64,000 nucleotides of DNA, from NCBI RefSeq assembly GCF_039544105.1, contig NZ_BAABLA010000004.1; one strand, 5' to 3'. The notes under the pieces were generated by a model. That model did no database searches. It worked only from the letters and a program-made list of their open reading frames with translations, and was not told the DNA's origin. This DNA is from Haloechinothrix_A salitolerans. Lineage in GTDB: Bacteria > Actinomycetota > Actinomycetes > Mycobacteriales > Pseudonocardiaceae. Shown here piece after piece: positions 1 to 8,545 of the stretch (position 1 is its first letter; every line of letters begins with the position of its first letter). The position numbers and the translations under genes are program-made.

Positions 1-339
1 GGCACCGGCTCCGAGGTGCAACTCGCCCTCGCCGCCCGCGACACCCTGCACGCCGAGGGTGTGCCCACCAGGGTGGTGTCCATGCCATGTGTCGAATGGT
101 TCGACGCCCAAACCGTCGCCTACCGCGAGTCCGTGCTGCCCCCATCGGTCACCGCGCGGGTGGCGGTCGAGGCCGGCATCGCCCAGTCGTGGCACCGCTT
201 CGTCGGCGATGACGGCGAGATCGTCTCGCTGGAACACTTCGGCGCCTCAGCCGACCACACCACCCTGTTCCGCGAGTTCGGCATCACCACCAACGCCGTC
301 ACCGACGCGGCACGCCGCTCACTGGCCAACGCGGGCTAG
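1..339 (+). CDS. tkt: Transketolase, C-terminal fragment (cut by window edge)
   Basis: The open frame from the first base encodes the last ~112 residues of a transketolase: the C-terminal domain opening with GTGSEVQLAL, then a conserved SMPCVEWFDAQ segment and the terminal DHTTLFREFGIT stretch. Transketolase moves two-carbon ketol units in the pentose phosphate pathway using thiamine diphosphate; the TPP and pyrimidine-binding domains lie outside the window. The GTG at base 16 is internal, not a start. The stop codon overlaps the stop of the convergent membrane protein gene within a single CTAG. Confidence 0.9.
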   Translation, partial: GTGSEVQLALAARDTLHAEGVPTRVVSMPCVEWFDAQTVAYRESVLPPSVTARVAVEAGIAQSWHRFVGDDGEIVSLEHFGASADHTTLFREFGITTNAVTDAARRSLANAG

Positions 340-1337
340 GCGGGCGCCAGGGGAGTGCGGTTCCGTGGGGAGGTGGGTGTGTGTTTGCGCAGGTAGAGCC
401 AGCTCAGTAGTCCGATGTTGATTACTAGCCAGCACGATAGGAGTCGGTAGACGAGTACGGTTGCGGCTGCTGTGGTGACGGGTGTTCCCGCGGAGATGAG
501 GCCGGTGAGCAGGCTGGCTTCGACGAGGCCGATTCCGCCTGGAGTGAGTGGGATCTGGCGGGCGAGTTGGGCGCCGAGGAAGGTCGCGGCTAGTGCGATG
601 ATGCCGATGTCCAGCCCGAGGGCTCGTGTCACGAAGAGCAGGCATAGCAGTTCGGTGGACCAGTTCGCCAGCGCGGCGGTGAGGGCCAGTATCCAATATC
701 GGGCGGTGACTGAGCGGGTGGCGAGTTTGATGACGATGGCGGTGATCACGAGGAGCACGCAGGCGAAAGCGGTGGCTGTCGTGGTCAACTGGGGTGGGAG
801 CATGCGGGCAAGGGGCAGTTCGAGCAGGGCGGCCACGATGGCGCCGGCGGCGTAGATCATGGCGAGTGCGGCGGTCAGCAGGACGCTGGAGAGCATCAGC
901 ACCATTGCGGCTGTTCGACGGTCGGCGCCATGGGCGTGGAACTGCCGGTAGGCGTAGGTCGCTGAGACGACGGAGCCCGCGGGCAGGCTGTAGGCCATCG
1001 CTGCTCGGCTGTAGGCGAGGGCGAGTGCGCGCCGGTGAGGAAGGGTGATGCCGATGCCGGCGAGCAGGGTGCGTTGGTGGCGGGCGAACATGTCGAGCGA
1101 GGCGAATATGGCGAGACTCGCCGCGATCAACCACGTCGTATCAGCCGTCTGTAGCACGGCGATGACCTCGTGGGGTTGGGGTAGCTGATCGCGCAAGTGG
1201 TAGACCGCGGTCGTGCCGAGTGCCGCGACAAGCACATAGCCACCAGCTCGACGCACTCCAGGCATGATCGGGCGCACCGACGTCGGCCGGTTGCCGCATC
1301 CCACCGTCACGCGTGCTCCTCGTGTCGAACAGTCCAA
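336..1337 (-). CDS. YbhN/UPF0104-family integral membrane protein (flippase-like)
   Basis: 333 residues, mostly hydrophobic, with about eight predicted membrane helices. The diagnostic motif PLTPGGIGLVEASL lies near residue 265, as in UPF0104/YbhN and in the membrane domain of lysylphosphatidylglycerol synthases. No MprF catalytic domain is attached, so lipid or polyprenyl-carrier transport is more likely than aminoacylation (family-level inference). The first 24 residues are polar and poorly conserved in type, and an ATG at base 1265 (MPGVRR) may be the true start. Convergent with the transketolase gene. Confidence 0.75.
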   Translation of the reverse strand: MDCSTRGARVTVGCGNRPTSVRPIMPGVRRAGGYVLVAALGTTAVYHLRDQLPQPHEVIAVLQTADTTWLIAASLAIFASLDMFARHQRTLLAGIGITLPHRRALALAYSRAAMAYSLPAGSVVSATYAYRQFHAHGADRRTAAMVLMLSSVLLTAALAMIYAAGAIVAALLELPLARMLPPQLTTTATAFACVLLVITAIVIKLATRSVTARYWILALTAALANWSTELLCLLFVTRALGLDIGIIALAATFLGAQLARQIPLTPGGIGLVEASLLTGLISAGTPVTTAAATVLVYRLLSCWLVINIGLLSWLYLRKHTPTSPRNRTPLAPA

Positions 1338-1644
1338 TCGGCACCAGACGTAGGCCGCTACTGAAAGAACGGACCATCGTTCACAGCTGTGACGCCGTCA
1401 CGGTCAGTGCTGATGGACTCATGGGTATGCCTTCGCGGTGCGATGGTTGGTGACCGAGCCTGCCGGGTGGCAGCCGAACTCGCCCGGCAGGCCCGGAGAT
1501 GAGGTCAACCGCGATGTCGCGGTTGTGTACATGCCCCCGAGTGTTACGGATTCGGGTAGCAAGCGAACCCGGAAAAATACCCAAATGGCTACCTGGTTCG
1601 GAAGCCAAGCGAGCAGCCGTACCACCGGCTGTCGAGATCGTGGT
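1338..1644. other. Intergenic region with one hairpin, no gene seen
   Basis: I see no convincing coding region. A perfect 10-bp inverted repeat (GCCTGCCGGG / CCCGGCAGGC, 1458-1467 and 1483-1492, 15-nt loop) lies about 150 bp past the stop of the leftward regulator gene. It lacks a T tract, so it could be a weak terminator or an mRNA-end structure. Confidence 0.4.
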
Positions 1645-2352
1645 CTAGTCGCGGGTTTTGTTGATGTTGGTGGGGGCGAGTCGTACGCAGCAGAGGTGGG
1701 GGGCGGGGTCGAGTTGAGCGGTGAAGCCGGTGCTGGCGAGTCCGTCGAGCATGCCGCTGAGTAGGCAGAGGTTCATGCCGCAGACCAGTTCGGTGTGTTT
1801 CTGGGCCAGGTCGTGGAAGGGGCAGTTGCCGAGCAGGATGTTGGTGTCGGCGACTCGGGGTTCGAAACCGTGGATTTCGAGCGTGCGCAGGAGGTCGGCC
1901 TGGTCGCTGTCGCCCGGATCGGTCGCGCGCGCCGCGGCGCCGAGTCGCGTGCCGAGTTCGCGGGCATGCCAATCGAGGACGGTGCGTGGCGACTGTCCGG
2001 ATTGTTCGGATTCTTGGACCGCGGTGGCCAGTAGTTGTCCGGCGAGCTCGTAGCGCCGTTCGGGCAGGTTGACCTCGATGGGCTGCCGGGACCGGTGATA
2101 CAGCTTCGCGGGACGGCCCGCGCCTGGGCCGCTGCGGCCGGTGCGCCGCTCGTGCACCACATCGAGCAGTCCCGCGTCGGCGAGCCGGTCGAGATGAAAC
2201 GCGGCCGTCGCCCGCGCCAATCCCAGGGCGGCTGCCGCCTCGTCGCGGCTCACTGGTGAGGGCTGGCGCACCACGAAGTCATACAACCGCCGCCTTGTCG
2301 GTTCATCCAGCACCGCGACCGCGGCGAACCGCGCTTCCCGCGAGTCGGCCAT
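1645..2352 (-). CDS. Cys-rich ArsR/SufR-like HTH transcriptional regulator
   Basis: 235 residues from an ATG preceded by AGAGGTGAGG. The N-terminal ~70 residues form a winged helix (LDEPTRRRLYDFV, then AATAAFHLDRL-type recognition region). The C-terminal half carries a conserved cysteine/histidine set: NCPFH, VCGMNLC and a terminal CC pair. That layout resembles SufR-like regulators that hold an iron-sulfur cluster, so a redox or Fe-S sensor is plausible (inference). It is transcribed divergently from doxX, and the 84-bp gap between them holds both promoters, which suggests it controls the doxX-folE transcript and itself. Confidence 0.7.
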   Translation of the reverse strand: MADSREARFAAVAVLDEPTRRRLYDFVVRQPSPVSRDEAAAALGLARATAAFHLDRLADAGLLDVVHERRTGRSGPGAGRPAKLYHRSRQPIEVNLPERRYELAGQLLATAVQESEQSGQSPRTVLDWHARELGTRLGAAARATDPGDSDQADLLRTLEIHGFEPRVADTNILLGNCPFHDLAQKHTELVCGMNLCLLSGMLDGLASTGFTAQLDPAPHLCCVRLAPTNINKTRD

Positions 2353-2360
2353 CCTCACCT

Positions 2361-2436
2361 CTAAAAATAATGATCGTTGACTAAAGAGTGTTGCTCGATC
2401 TAACGTTAACACGTCTTGTTGATAGAAGGAGTCGTC
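2361..2436 (+). promoter_or_regulatory. Divergent promoter region, doxX side
   Basis: Rightward sigma70-like promoter: TTGACT (2377-2382), 18-bp spacer, TAACGT (2401-2406). This is followed by an AGAAGGA ribosome-binding site and the doxX ATG at 2437. The AT-rich block at 2361-2380 lies between the two divergent starts and is the likely operator for the HTH regulator. Confidence 0.6.
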
Positions 2437-2874
2437 ATGAGCACACAGACATTCGAAGCGGGAACCGTTGGCCGCTTGCTGCGAGCGGACCCGGCTTACC
2501 AGGCGTTTTTCGCGCTGCGGACGGTGTTTACCGTGGCGCCGATCCTGTTCGGCCTGGACAAGTTCACGAACTGGCTGGTCGAGTGGCCCGTCTATCTCGC
2601 GCCGTGGATCGACGACATCGTGCCCGGAACCGCTCAGCAGGCCATGTACGCGGTTGGTGTGGTCGAGATCATTGCTGGGATCGTGGTCGCGCTGATCCCG
2701 CGCTATGGCGGACTTCTTGTCGCCGCGTGGCTGGCTGGGATCATCGTCAACCTGCTGACCATTCCCGGGTTCTACGACATCGCCTTGCGTGACTTTGGGC
2801 TACTGGTCGGTGCGGTGGCGCTGGCGCGGCTGGCCGCACGGTACGCTCCCGCTCGTCGTGGACACCCGGCATGA
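2437..2874 (+). CDS. DoxX family membrane protein
   Basis: 145 residues with four predicted membrane helices and the DoxX/DoxD-like signatures FFALRTVFTVAPILFGLDKF and AQQAMYAVGVVEIIAGI. DoxX proteins are small inner-membrane proteins tied to thiol/redox homeostasis in actinobacteria (family knowledge). The start is fixed by AGAAGGA seven bases upstream of ATG 2437; an upstream TTG at 2416 would only add seven residues. The stop overlaps the folE start (ATGA), so the two are translationally coupled. Confidence 0.85.
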   Translation: MSTQTFEAGTVGRLLRADPAYQAFFALRTVFTVAPILFGLDKFTNWLVEWPVYLAPWIDDIVPGTAQQAMYAVGVVEIIAGIVVALIPRYGGLLVAAWLAGIIVNLLTIPGFYDIALRDFGLLVGAVALARLAARYAPARRGHPA

Positions 2875-3524
2875 GTCCGACCGAACCGGAACCGGACGGC
2901 TCATCCGAACCGCGGCACGTGGTAATCGACGGGAGCCATCGTCGCCTGCGCATCGTCCACGGTCGCGAGGGTGTGGATCTTCCCGCCGCTCAGCAAGCCG
3001 TGAGCGATCTGCTCGTCGCCTTTGGCCGGGACCCGTCATCGGAACATTTGGCTGAGACGCCACGACGAGTGGCGCATGCCTACGCCGAGCTGCTCTCGCC
3101 TCGCGAGTTCGACCTGACCACGTTCCCTAACGACGAGGGCTACGACGAGCTCGTGCTGGCCAGAGGTATTCCCGTGCGGTCGCTGTGCCAGCACCATCTG
3201 CTGCCCTTTCACGGCGTCGCGCACGTGGGGTATCTGCCCGGCGACCGAATTCTCGGGCTGTCCAAACTCGCCAGGGTGGTCGAGTTGTTCGCCCATGACC
3301 TGCAAGTCCAGGAGCGCCTGACGAAACAGGTCGCCGACTGGCTGGGTGAGCACCTGGAGCCCAAGGGGGTCGGTGTCGTCGTCGAGGCAGAGCACTTGTG
3401 TATGTCGCTGCGCGGCGTGCGCGCTCCAGGGGCACGCACCGTCACCTCCGCCCTGCAGGGCGTGGTGCGCGACGACGCTCGCTCCCGGCATGAGTTCTTC
3501 GCGCTCACCGGCGTGCACAGCTAA
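2871..3524 (+). CDS. folE: GTP cyclohydrolase I
   Basis: 217 residues, the usual size for type I GTP cyclohydrolase, which converts GTP to 7,8-dihydroneopterin triphosphate for folate or other pterins. Zinc and active-site motifs are visible: SLCQHHLLPFHG near residue 105, the core GDRILGLSKLARVVE, and EHLCMSLRGVR near residue 178. It overlaps doxX by four bases. A folE paired with doxX and a Cys-rich regulator, rather than with folP/folB/folK, suggests a specialised second copy (inference; the other folate genes are not in view). Confidence 0.92.
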   Translation: MSPTEPEPDGSSEPRHVVIDGSHRRLRIVHGREGVDLPAAQQAVSDLLVAFGRDPSSEHLAETPRRVAHAYAELLSPREFDLTTFPNDEGYDELVLARGIPVRSLCQHHLLPFHGVAHVGYLPGDRILGLSKLARVVELFAHDLQVQERLTKQVADWLGEHLEPKGVGVVVEAEHLCMSLRGVRAPGARTVTSALQGVVRDDARSRHEFFALTGVHS

Positions 3525-3543
3525 CCAGTCTCAGGAGGAAGAC

Positions 3544-3585
3544 ATGACCATCGCTCACACGTATCTTGGAGCGCTAGGCTGCTGA
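3544..3585 (+). CDS. Candidate 13-residue peptide ORF after folE
   Basis: An ATG at 3544 follows a near-perfect Shine-Dalgarno AGGAGGAA (3533-3540) and opens a 13-codon frame, MTIAHTYLGALGC, ending in TGA. It lies 19 bp after folE, in the same transcript direction, with only a convergent gene beyond. The strong ribosome-binding site is otherwise unexplained. It could be a small peptide ending in Cys, or a leftover start of a deleted gene. I know no family for it. Confidence 0.4.
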   Translation: MTIAHTYLGALGC

Positions 3586-3618
3586 CCTCGCGGTGCTGGA
3601 ACGTATGACCCGCGGTGG

Positions 3619-5238
3619 TCACTCGCCGGCCACGGCGTCGTCGGTCGCGCCAGCTTCCGCCGTGCCCCCGTCTGTTGTGTCACCGTCAGCCGCGCCCCCG
3701 TCTGCCGGATTATCGTCCGGTTCCGTCGTCGGCGTCGGCTCGGTCGTGGTGGTCGTCTGCTCGGTAGTGGTCGTTGTCTGCGTCGTCGTTGTGGTAGTCG
3801 GGGGCGTCTCGGTCGTCGTGGGTGTCGGCGTTTCGGTGACGGTTTCCGGCTCGGCTGTTGTCGGGCCGGTCTCGTTCTCGCGCAGCAGCCGGTCGTCGTT
3901 GATCAGCAGCCGCTCGGGCGAGGTGATGAGGGTCAGCGAATGCACCTCGTCGCGGACGGTGCCGTCGCCGAGTTCGAGCTCGATGCCGACCCTGACAGTG
4001 TCTGAGCCGGTAGCGCGCGGATCGTCGACGATGTCGACGTCGTCCACTTCCGACCAGCGGTCCAGGTAGTTCTGCTTGCCTTGCGCCCGCAGCGCGGGGC
4101 CCAGCCGCTCCCACGCCTCCTCAGCTTGGTCGGGCAACAGGTCGTAATAGTCCGCGACGGCTTGTTCCATCGCCGCGGGCGTGAGTTCGACGGCGTCCGA
4201 ACCAGGGTCGTCGCCGTCGAGCAGGAAGTAGGCGGCAAGCCCGACCCCCGCCAGCAGCGCCACCACGATCGCGGCGACCATCCAGCGCCGCGCGGAACGC
4301 TTCGGCGGCTCGGCGTACTCCGTGACCGGGGGAACGCCGGGTAGTGTCTGCGGGTTCATCGCGCGGGTCGGTGCCTCGCTTCCGGGCCAGGCGCCGAGCA
4401 CCGCCGTTGGCTGGTGACCCGTCGCGGCCTGGGTGAGCATCTGCTCGGCTTCCCGCGCGCTGACCCGCGCGGCCGGGTCCAGCTGCATCATCCGTTGGAG
4501 GGCGCCGATCAGCACGCCCGCATGCTGTGGCTGCGGGAACGTTCCGGCGGCCACCTTGTGCAGCAGGGATAGCGAGTTTTCTCCCGCGCCACCGAACGGT
4601 GGCGTGCCTTCGACCGCGGCATACAACGTGGCGCCAAGGGAGAACATGTCCGAGGCTGGCGAGGGTTTGGTACCTCGCGCGACCTCGGGTGCCAGGTACG
4701 CGGGTGTTCCCGCCACCAAGCCGGTCTGCGTGACGACCACGTCGCCAGCGGCGTGCGAGATGCCGAAGTCGGTGATCTTGGCTGACCCGTCCTCTGCGAT
4801 GAGGATGTTGGCGGGTTTAACGTCGCGATGTATTACGCCCGCGTCGTGTGCCGCCGCCAGCGCCGACGCCGCCTGCGCGCCGATGCGCGCGACTTCCCCC
4901 GCGGGCAACCGTCCGCGCTCCGACATAAGCTCCGCCAGGCTGCGCGATGGCAGGTACTCCATCACGAGCACCGGCAGATCGTCATCGACGACGACGTCGA
5001 ACACGCCGATGACATGCGGGTGGTGTAGTCGGGCGGCGACCCGACCCTCCCGCATCGCCCGCCTGCGGGCCTCGTCGGCCTGCGCCGGTTCGAGCCCCGG
5101 CTGGATCAGCAGCTTCTTGATCGCGATGTCGCGGTTCAGCCGCTCGTCACGGGCCTGCCACACCACGCCCATCGCCCCGGTCCCGAGCAGACGTTGCAGC
5201 CGGTACCGCCCCGCGACGAGGTCGCCGGGTTCACTCAT
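3619..5238 (-). CDS. Membrane-anchored Ser/Thr protein kinase (PknB type, no PASTA)
   Basis: 539 residues. The kinase domain (about 10-270) shows the glycine loop GTGAMGVVW, the lysine in AIKKL, the catalytic loop HRDVKPANIL, the DFG region DFGIS and the APE region. A single membrane helix follows at about 318-340 (WMVAAIVVALLAGVGLAAYF). Outside is a ~115-residue domain of unknown fold, then a low-complexity Thr/Pro/Glu tail (from ~460) and an acidic Asp/Gly/Ala end. There are no PASTA repeats, so the ligand is probably not muropeptide. It stands alone between unrelated genes. Confidence 0.92.
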   Translation of the reverse strand: MSEPGDLVAGRYRLQRLLGTGAMGVVWQARDERLNRDIAIKKLLIQPGLEPAQADEARRRAMREGRVAARLHHPHVIGVFDVVVDDDLPVLVMEYLPSRSLAELMSERGRLPAGEVARIGAQAASALAAAHDAGVIHRDVKPANILIAEDGSAKITDFGISHAAGDVVVTQTGLVAGTPAYLAPEVARGTKPSPASDMFSLGATLYAAVEGTPPFGGAGENSLSLLHKVAAGTFPQPQHAGVLIGALQRMMQLDPAARVSAREAEQMLTQAATGHQPTAVLGAWPGSEAPTRAMNPQTLPGVPPVTEYAEPPKRSARRWMVAAIVVALLAGVGLAAYFLLDGDDPGSDAVELTPAAMEQAVADYYDLLPDQAEEAWERLGPALRAQGKQNYLDRWSEVDDVDIVDDPRATGSDTVRVGIELELGDGTVRDEVHSLTLITSPERLLINDDRLLRENETGPTTAEPETVTETPTPTTTETPPTTTTTTQTTTTTEQTTTTTEPTPTTEPDDNPADGGAADGDTTDGGTAEAGATDDAVAGE

Positions 5239-5622
5239 CGCAGTTCACGTCGTGAGTTCGCACGGGTCCAGGCTAACCAGTCATCGCCCGCACGCGTGGA
5301 TGAGCCTGCTCGCCGGTGCGGAGTCTTCTCAGCGCGCCCGTTTGCTGTGGCCGTGGCTTCGGGACGGACCTGTTGTGGCCGACCCTGGTGACCTGGGCGG
5401 TTAAGTGACGCAGTGCGGACGGGGCACCGATCTCTCATCGTTACGGCGAGCTGAGACCACGCGACAAGGGAGTTCTTGTCGAGCTTGTTCGCACCGACTG
5501 TCGGCAGTGGTTGTGGGAGATCGTCATGTCGGGCATACTGGTGGTGCCGCCTCCCGCTGGGGGGCTGGAAGTGAGCCCGGGATTGTGCCCGCGTTTCGTG
5601 GGACCCCGGGCTTTGCGCTTGT
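5239..5622. other. Intergenic region, nothing recognised
   Basis: 384 bp upstream of the kinase gene and downstream of the leftward gene at 5623. Open frames here have no recognisable domains or ribosome-binding sites. The kinase promoter must lie within it, but I could not pick a clear -35/-10 pair. Confidence 0.3.
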
Positions 5623-6216
5623 CTATGGCCTGTCGTGTGGCAGCCATGTAACTTCGAGCGGGCGCGCTTCGTCCAGTGCATGCCATGGGTCCGGGTCTCC
5701 ACCGGCTTCATTAGCTACGAAGGCGCCGACGATCAAGTCGGCTAGCCAGCACAGCGGCTCAGCCGTTTTGTCGACATGTTCGACAGTCAGGGCGTCGGCT
5801 ATCGAGAGGGAGCCTCGCAATCGGTCGATTGTGCGTCGGTCGTGTTTGTCGCTTCGTGCGCGTGACTCGAGCAGCACGGTTGTTACGTGCTCGACGTGCC
5901 CAAGTTTCGGAAGTGCGTTGGCCAGGATTCTGCGTCTGCTGCGCTCTTGACCTCGGGGGTGCGTGAGCTGAACAACGACAAGCGCTGCTTCCCAGTCGAG
6001 CTGGCCGGCATCGCGGGCCACGGACAGTCGCGTCTTCTGAGGCAAGTCGTAGAAATGCAGAAAGTCCGTCCCGACGGGCCGCAGCGTGTGCAGGTCTTCC
6101 CGTACAGTGGCTGCGCGATCTGCGCGCACCATAGGAAATGCCATCGCGTAAAGCCATAGACCTTGCTTATTTGGCCGCGATGACTCGTCGCCTGCAGCGA
6201 TGCAGTCTCCGCTCAT
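5623..6216 (-). CDS. DUF3800-like hypothetical protein
   Basis: 197 residues starting at an ATG with a good ribosome-binding site (GGAGGGG). Near the N-terminus AAGDES resembles the acidic start of DUF3800 (RNase H-like) proteins. Near the C-terminus, HVDKTAEPLCWLADLIVGAF matches the usual DUF3800 ending in which a 'PLLW-AD-v-GA' pattern is conserved. DUF3800 proteins are often carried by mobile or defence loci, but none is seen here. The assignment rests on pattern recognition only. Confidence 0.5.
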   Translation of the reverse strand: MSGDCIAAGDESSRPNKQGLWLYAMAFPMVRADRAATVREDLHTLRPVGTDFLHFYDLPQKTRLSVARDAGQLDWEAALVVVQLTHPRGQERSRRRILANALPKLGHVEHVTTVLLESRARSDKHDRRTIDRLRGSLSIADALTVEHVDKTAEPLCWLADLIVGAFVANEAGGDPDPWHALDEARPLEVTWLPHDRP

Positions 6217-6444
6217 TCCACCCCTCCGCTATTCGAGGGGCGCACCATACCAAGCAAGTCAGACACCACGACCACAACCAACACCGCGGGCAGCTGTATT
6301 GGTGCCGGACACCGCGATCGTCAAGACGTCTGAACTGACGTCGAGATGGGCTTGGTGTGGCACGTCGGTAAGGCGATGAACCTGGGTTGCCGTCGAAGGT
6401 CAGATCGAATGTGGGACTGCGCGAGGCTACGGGCTGGCAGTGTT

Positions 6445-7125
6445 CTAGCCCGGCTCGTCGACGATGAGGGCGAGGAGCTCATCGAGGAAGCCCCTGGCCT
6501 CGGTCGCCGCGCGGTCGGGGTCGCGGTCGGCGATGGCTCGCAGCAGCCCACGGTGCCCGATGTCGGTCGGGTGCTGTTCGGTCTTGGTCGTCGTCGCGAC
6601 GCTGGCGGTGATCACTTCGGTGAGGCCGCGGTGGAGTTCGGTGAGCAACGTGTTGTGTCCGGCTTCGACCACCGCGAGATGGAACTCCGCGTCCGTGCGC
6701 ACGTAGTCGTCGAGTCGACCCTCGTGGGATGCTCGGTCGCGCTCGTCCAGTAGCCGTTCCAGTGTCGCGAGTTCAGCGTCAGCGCGTGCCGTCGCCGCGA
6801 GGCGCGCGCCTTCGACTTCCAGCGTTCGACGCACCTGGAGCACCTCACGGAGTTCGGTGCCGCAGAGGCGGCGCACGGCCCCGGACACCTCGCTTGTGGC
6901 TCGGACGTAGGTGCCGTCGCCCTGGCGAACCTCCAGCAGGCCGGTGTGGGCGAGGGCGCGCACGGCTTCGCGCACGGTGTTGCGGCCGACGCCGAGTGTC
7001 CTCACCAGCTCAGGCTCCGTCGGAATGCGCTGGCCGACTGGCCATTCGCCGTGCCGGATGGTCTCGCGAAATTGTTCGATGATCTGGTCCACGAGGCCCG
7101 ATCGGCGCGTTGCGGCCAGTGGCAC
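6445..7125 (-). CDS. GntR-family (FadR subfamily) transcriptional regulator
   Basis: 226 residues from a GTG with GAAGGGA upstream. The N-terminal winged helix carries the GntR signature GQRIPTEPELVRTLGVGRNT followed by VREAVRALAHTGLL. The C-terminal helical FCD domain has the metal-ligand pattern D-x3-H (DAEFHLAV), a second His (GHRGLL) and Arg/Glu helices. It is divergent from an MFS exporter gene, with 93 bp between the starts, so it probably represses the transporter and itself. The effector is likely a small carboxylate, as for FCD regulators generally (inference). Confidence 0.88.
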   Translation of the reverse strand: MPLAATRRSGLVDQIIEQFRETIRHGEWPVGQRIPTEPELVRTLGVGRNTVREAVRALAHTGLLEVRQGDGTYVRATSEVSGAVRRLCGTELREVLQVRRTLEVEGARLAATARADAELATLERLLDERDRASHEGRLDDYVRTDAEFHLAVVEAGHNTLLTELHRGLTEVITASVATTTKTEQHPTDIGHRGLLRAIADRDPDRAATEARGFLDELLALIVDEPG

Positions 7126-7218
7126 GGCAGGCTCCCTTCAGCGTTTGTCTGTGATCTACCACGCGATCGCGGTGGCTCGATTGGCCCAATCATCCTATGT
7201 ATTGCTACCTTAGCTCAT

Positions 7219-8466
7219 ATGGCATCCGGTCGCAGTGCGTCGCTGGACGACGTTCACGTGGAAAGGCCGGAGGAAGCGGATCGTCGTGCCGCCATCGCGA
7301 CGAAGTATCTCGGCGGGAGCCTGCTACTCGCGGTTGCTGTCGTGCTCGCCGCGCTTAACCTGCGGCCCCCGGTCACCGCGGTGGGTTCGGTACTCGACGA
7401 GATGCGCGAGACTCTTCACGCGTCGGGCGCGTGGGCGGGCGCCTTGACGACCGCACCCGGGTTGTGCTTCGCCATCGCGGGGCTCGCCACCCCACTGCTA
7501 GCGCGTCGGATTGGAGTGAATCCGTCGGTCACGCTCGCGCTTCTCTTGTTGACCGCAGGCCTGGTGATCCGCGTGCTCGACGGCCCGCTGGTGGTGTTGG
7601 GTGGCACGCTCATCGCGTGTGCTGGCATCGCGTTGGCCAACGTGCTGATCCCCGTTGTCATTAAGACCTCCTTCGCGGCAAGGACCGGTCTCATGACCGG
7701 GATCTACACGGCCGCGCTGCAGGCGGGTGGCGCGCTCGGCTCCTCGGTGACGCCGCCGCTGGACAGCGCGTTCGGTGGCTGGCGCGGTGGGCTCGTCAGC
7801 TGGGCGGTGCTTGCCGCGTTGGCGCTGGGGTTGTGGCTGGCCGCGACCCGGGGTGGCCGAGGTGGTGACGGCGCGCCGAGCAGTGCTGGCGGTGGTCGGT
7901 CGTTGCTGCGCAACCCGCTGGCGTGGGTCGTGACCGTGTTCTTCGGCTTTCAAGCGTGCCTCGCCTACACCGTGATGGGATGGTGGCCGCAGGTGCTCAT
8001 GGATGCCGGAGTGAGCCGATCGGTCGCTGGGCTGCTGCTCGGGCTGATCTCGTTGATCGGTCTGCCGGTGAGCCTGGTCGTTCCGCCGATCGCAGCGCGC
8101 CAGCGTAGTGGGCAGAGCTGGTGGATCGTCGGACTCGGCGCGTTCGGCGTCGCCGGGATCACCGGCATGATGGTCGCACCGTCGGCGTCGCCACTGTTGT
8201 GGTCAATCCTCGTTGGTATCGGCATGAGCGTGTTCTCGCTCGCGATCACGACGATCACGTTGCGGGCTCGTACCAGCCATGACGCGTCGGGATTGTCGGG
8301 CATGGCGCAGGGTTTCGGCTACCTCCTCGCCGCCGCGGGCCCATTCCTTTTCGGGATCCTGCATGACAGCACCGGCGGCTGGACCGTGCCGTTCGTCCTG
8401 CTGCTGTGCGTGGTGCTCGGGCAGGTCGTCTTCGGATTCATCGCGGGCCGACCCCGATACGTCTAA
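7219..8466 (+). CDS. MFS transporter, CynX/NimT type
   Basis: 415 residues and about twelve membrane helices. The N-terminal ALNLRPPVTAVGSVLDEMR segment is the hallmark of the CynX/NimT (cyanate / 2-nitroimidazole) branch of the major facilitator superfamily, and GWWPQVLMDAGVS lies at the start of the second half. I chose ATG 7219; the longer frame upstream overlaps the divergent GntR gene in antisense and has no ribosome-binding site. No clear Shine-Dalgarno precedes 7219, so a short leader or leaderless transcript is likely. The substrate is unknown. Confidence 0.8.
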   Translation: MASGRSASLDDVHVERPEEADRRAAIATKYLGGSLLLAVAVVLAALNLRPPVTAVGSVLDEMRETLHASGAWAGALTTAPGLCFAIAGLATPLLARRIGVNPSVTLALLLLTAGLVIRVLDGPLVVLGGTLIACAGIALANVLIPVVIKTSFAARTGLMTGIYTAALQAGGALGSSVTPPLDSAFGGWRGGLVSWAVLAALALGLWLAATRGGRGGDGAPSSAGGGRSLLRNPLAWVVTVFFGFQACLAYTVMGWWPQVLMDAGVSRSVAGLLLGLISLIGLPVSLVVPPIAARQRSGQSWWIVGLGAFGVAGITGMMVAPSASPLLWSILVGIGMSVFSLAITTITLRARTSHDASGLSGMAQGFGYLLAAAGPFLFGILHDSTGGWTVPFVLLLCVVLGQVVFGFIAGRPRYV

Positions 8467-8545
8467 TCGGAGATGCTTTCCCGTCTGTGGCTCCCGATCG
8501 GGTACCAGGTTCCCGATGTCACGCGCGGGTTGGGAGGATGGCGTG

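Noticed and set aside
1458..1492. Hairpin as a full rho-independent terminator
   Set aside because: The loop is long (15 nt) and no T tract follows on either strand.
3593..4069. Long rightward Val/Ser-rich open frame antisense to the kinase tail
   Set aside because: It is the mirror of the Thr/Pro-rich kinase tail; no ribosome-binding site or domain.
6946..7218. Longer N-terminus for the MFS transporter
   Set aside because: It lies antisense to the GntR gene, lacks a start signal, and would put a non-membrane segment before the family-typical start.
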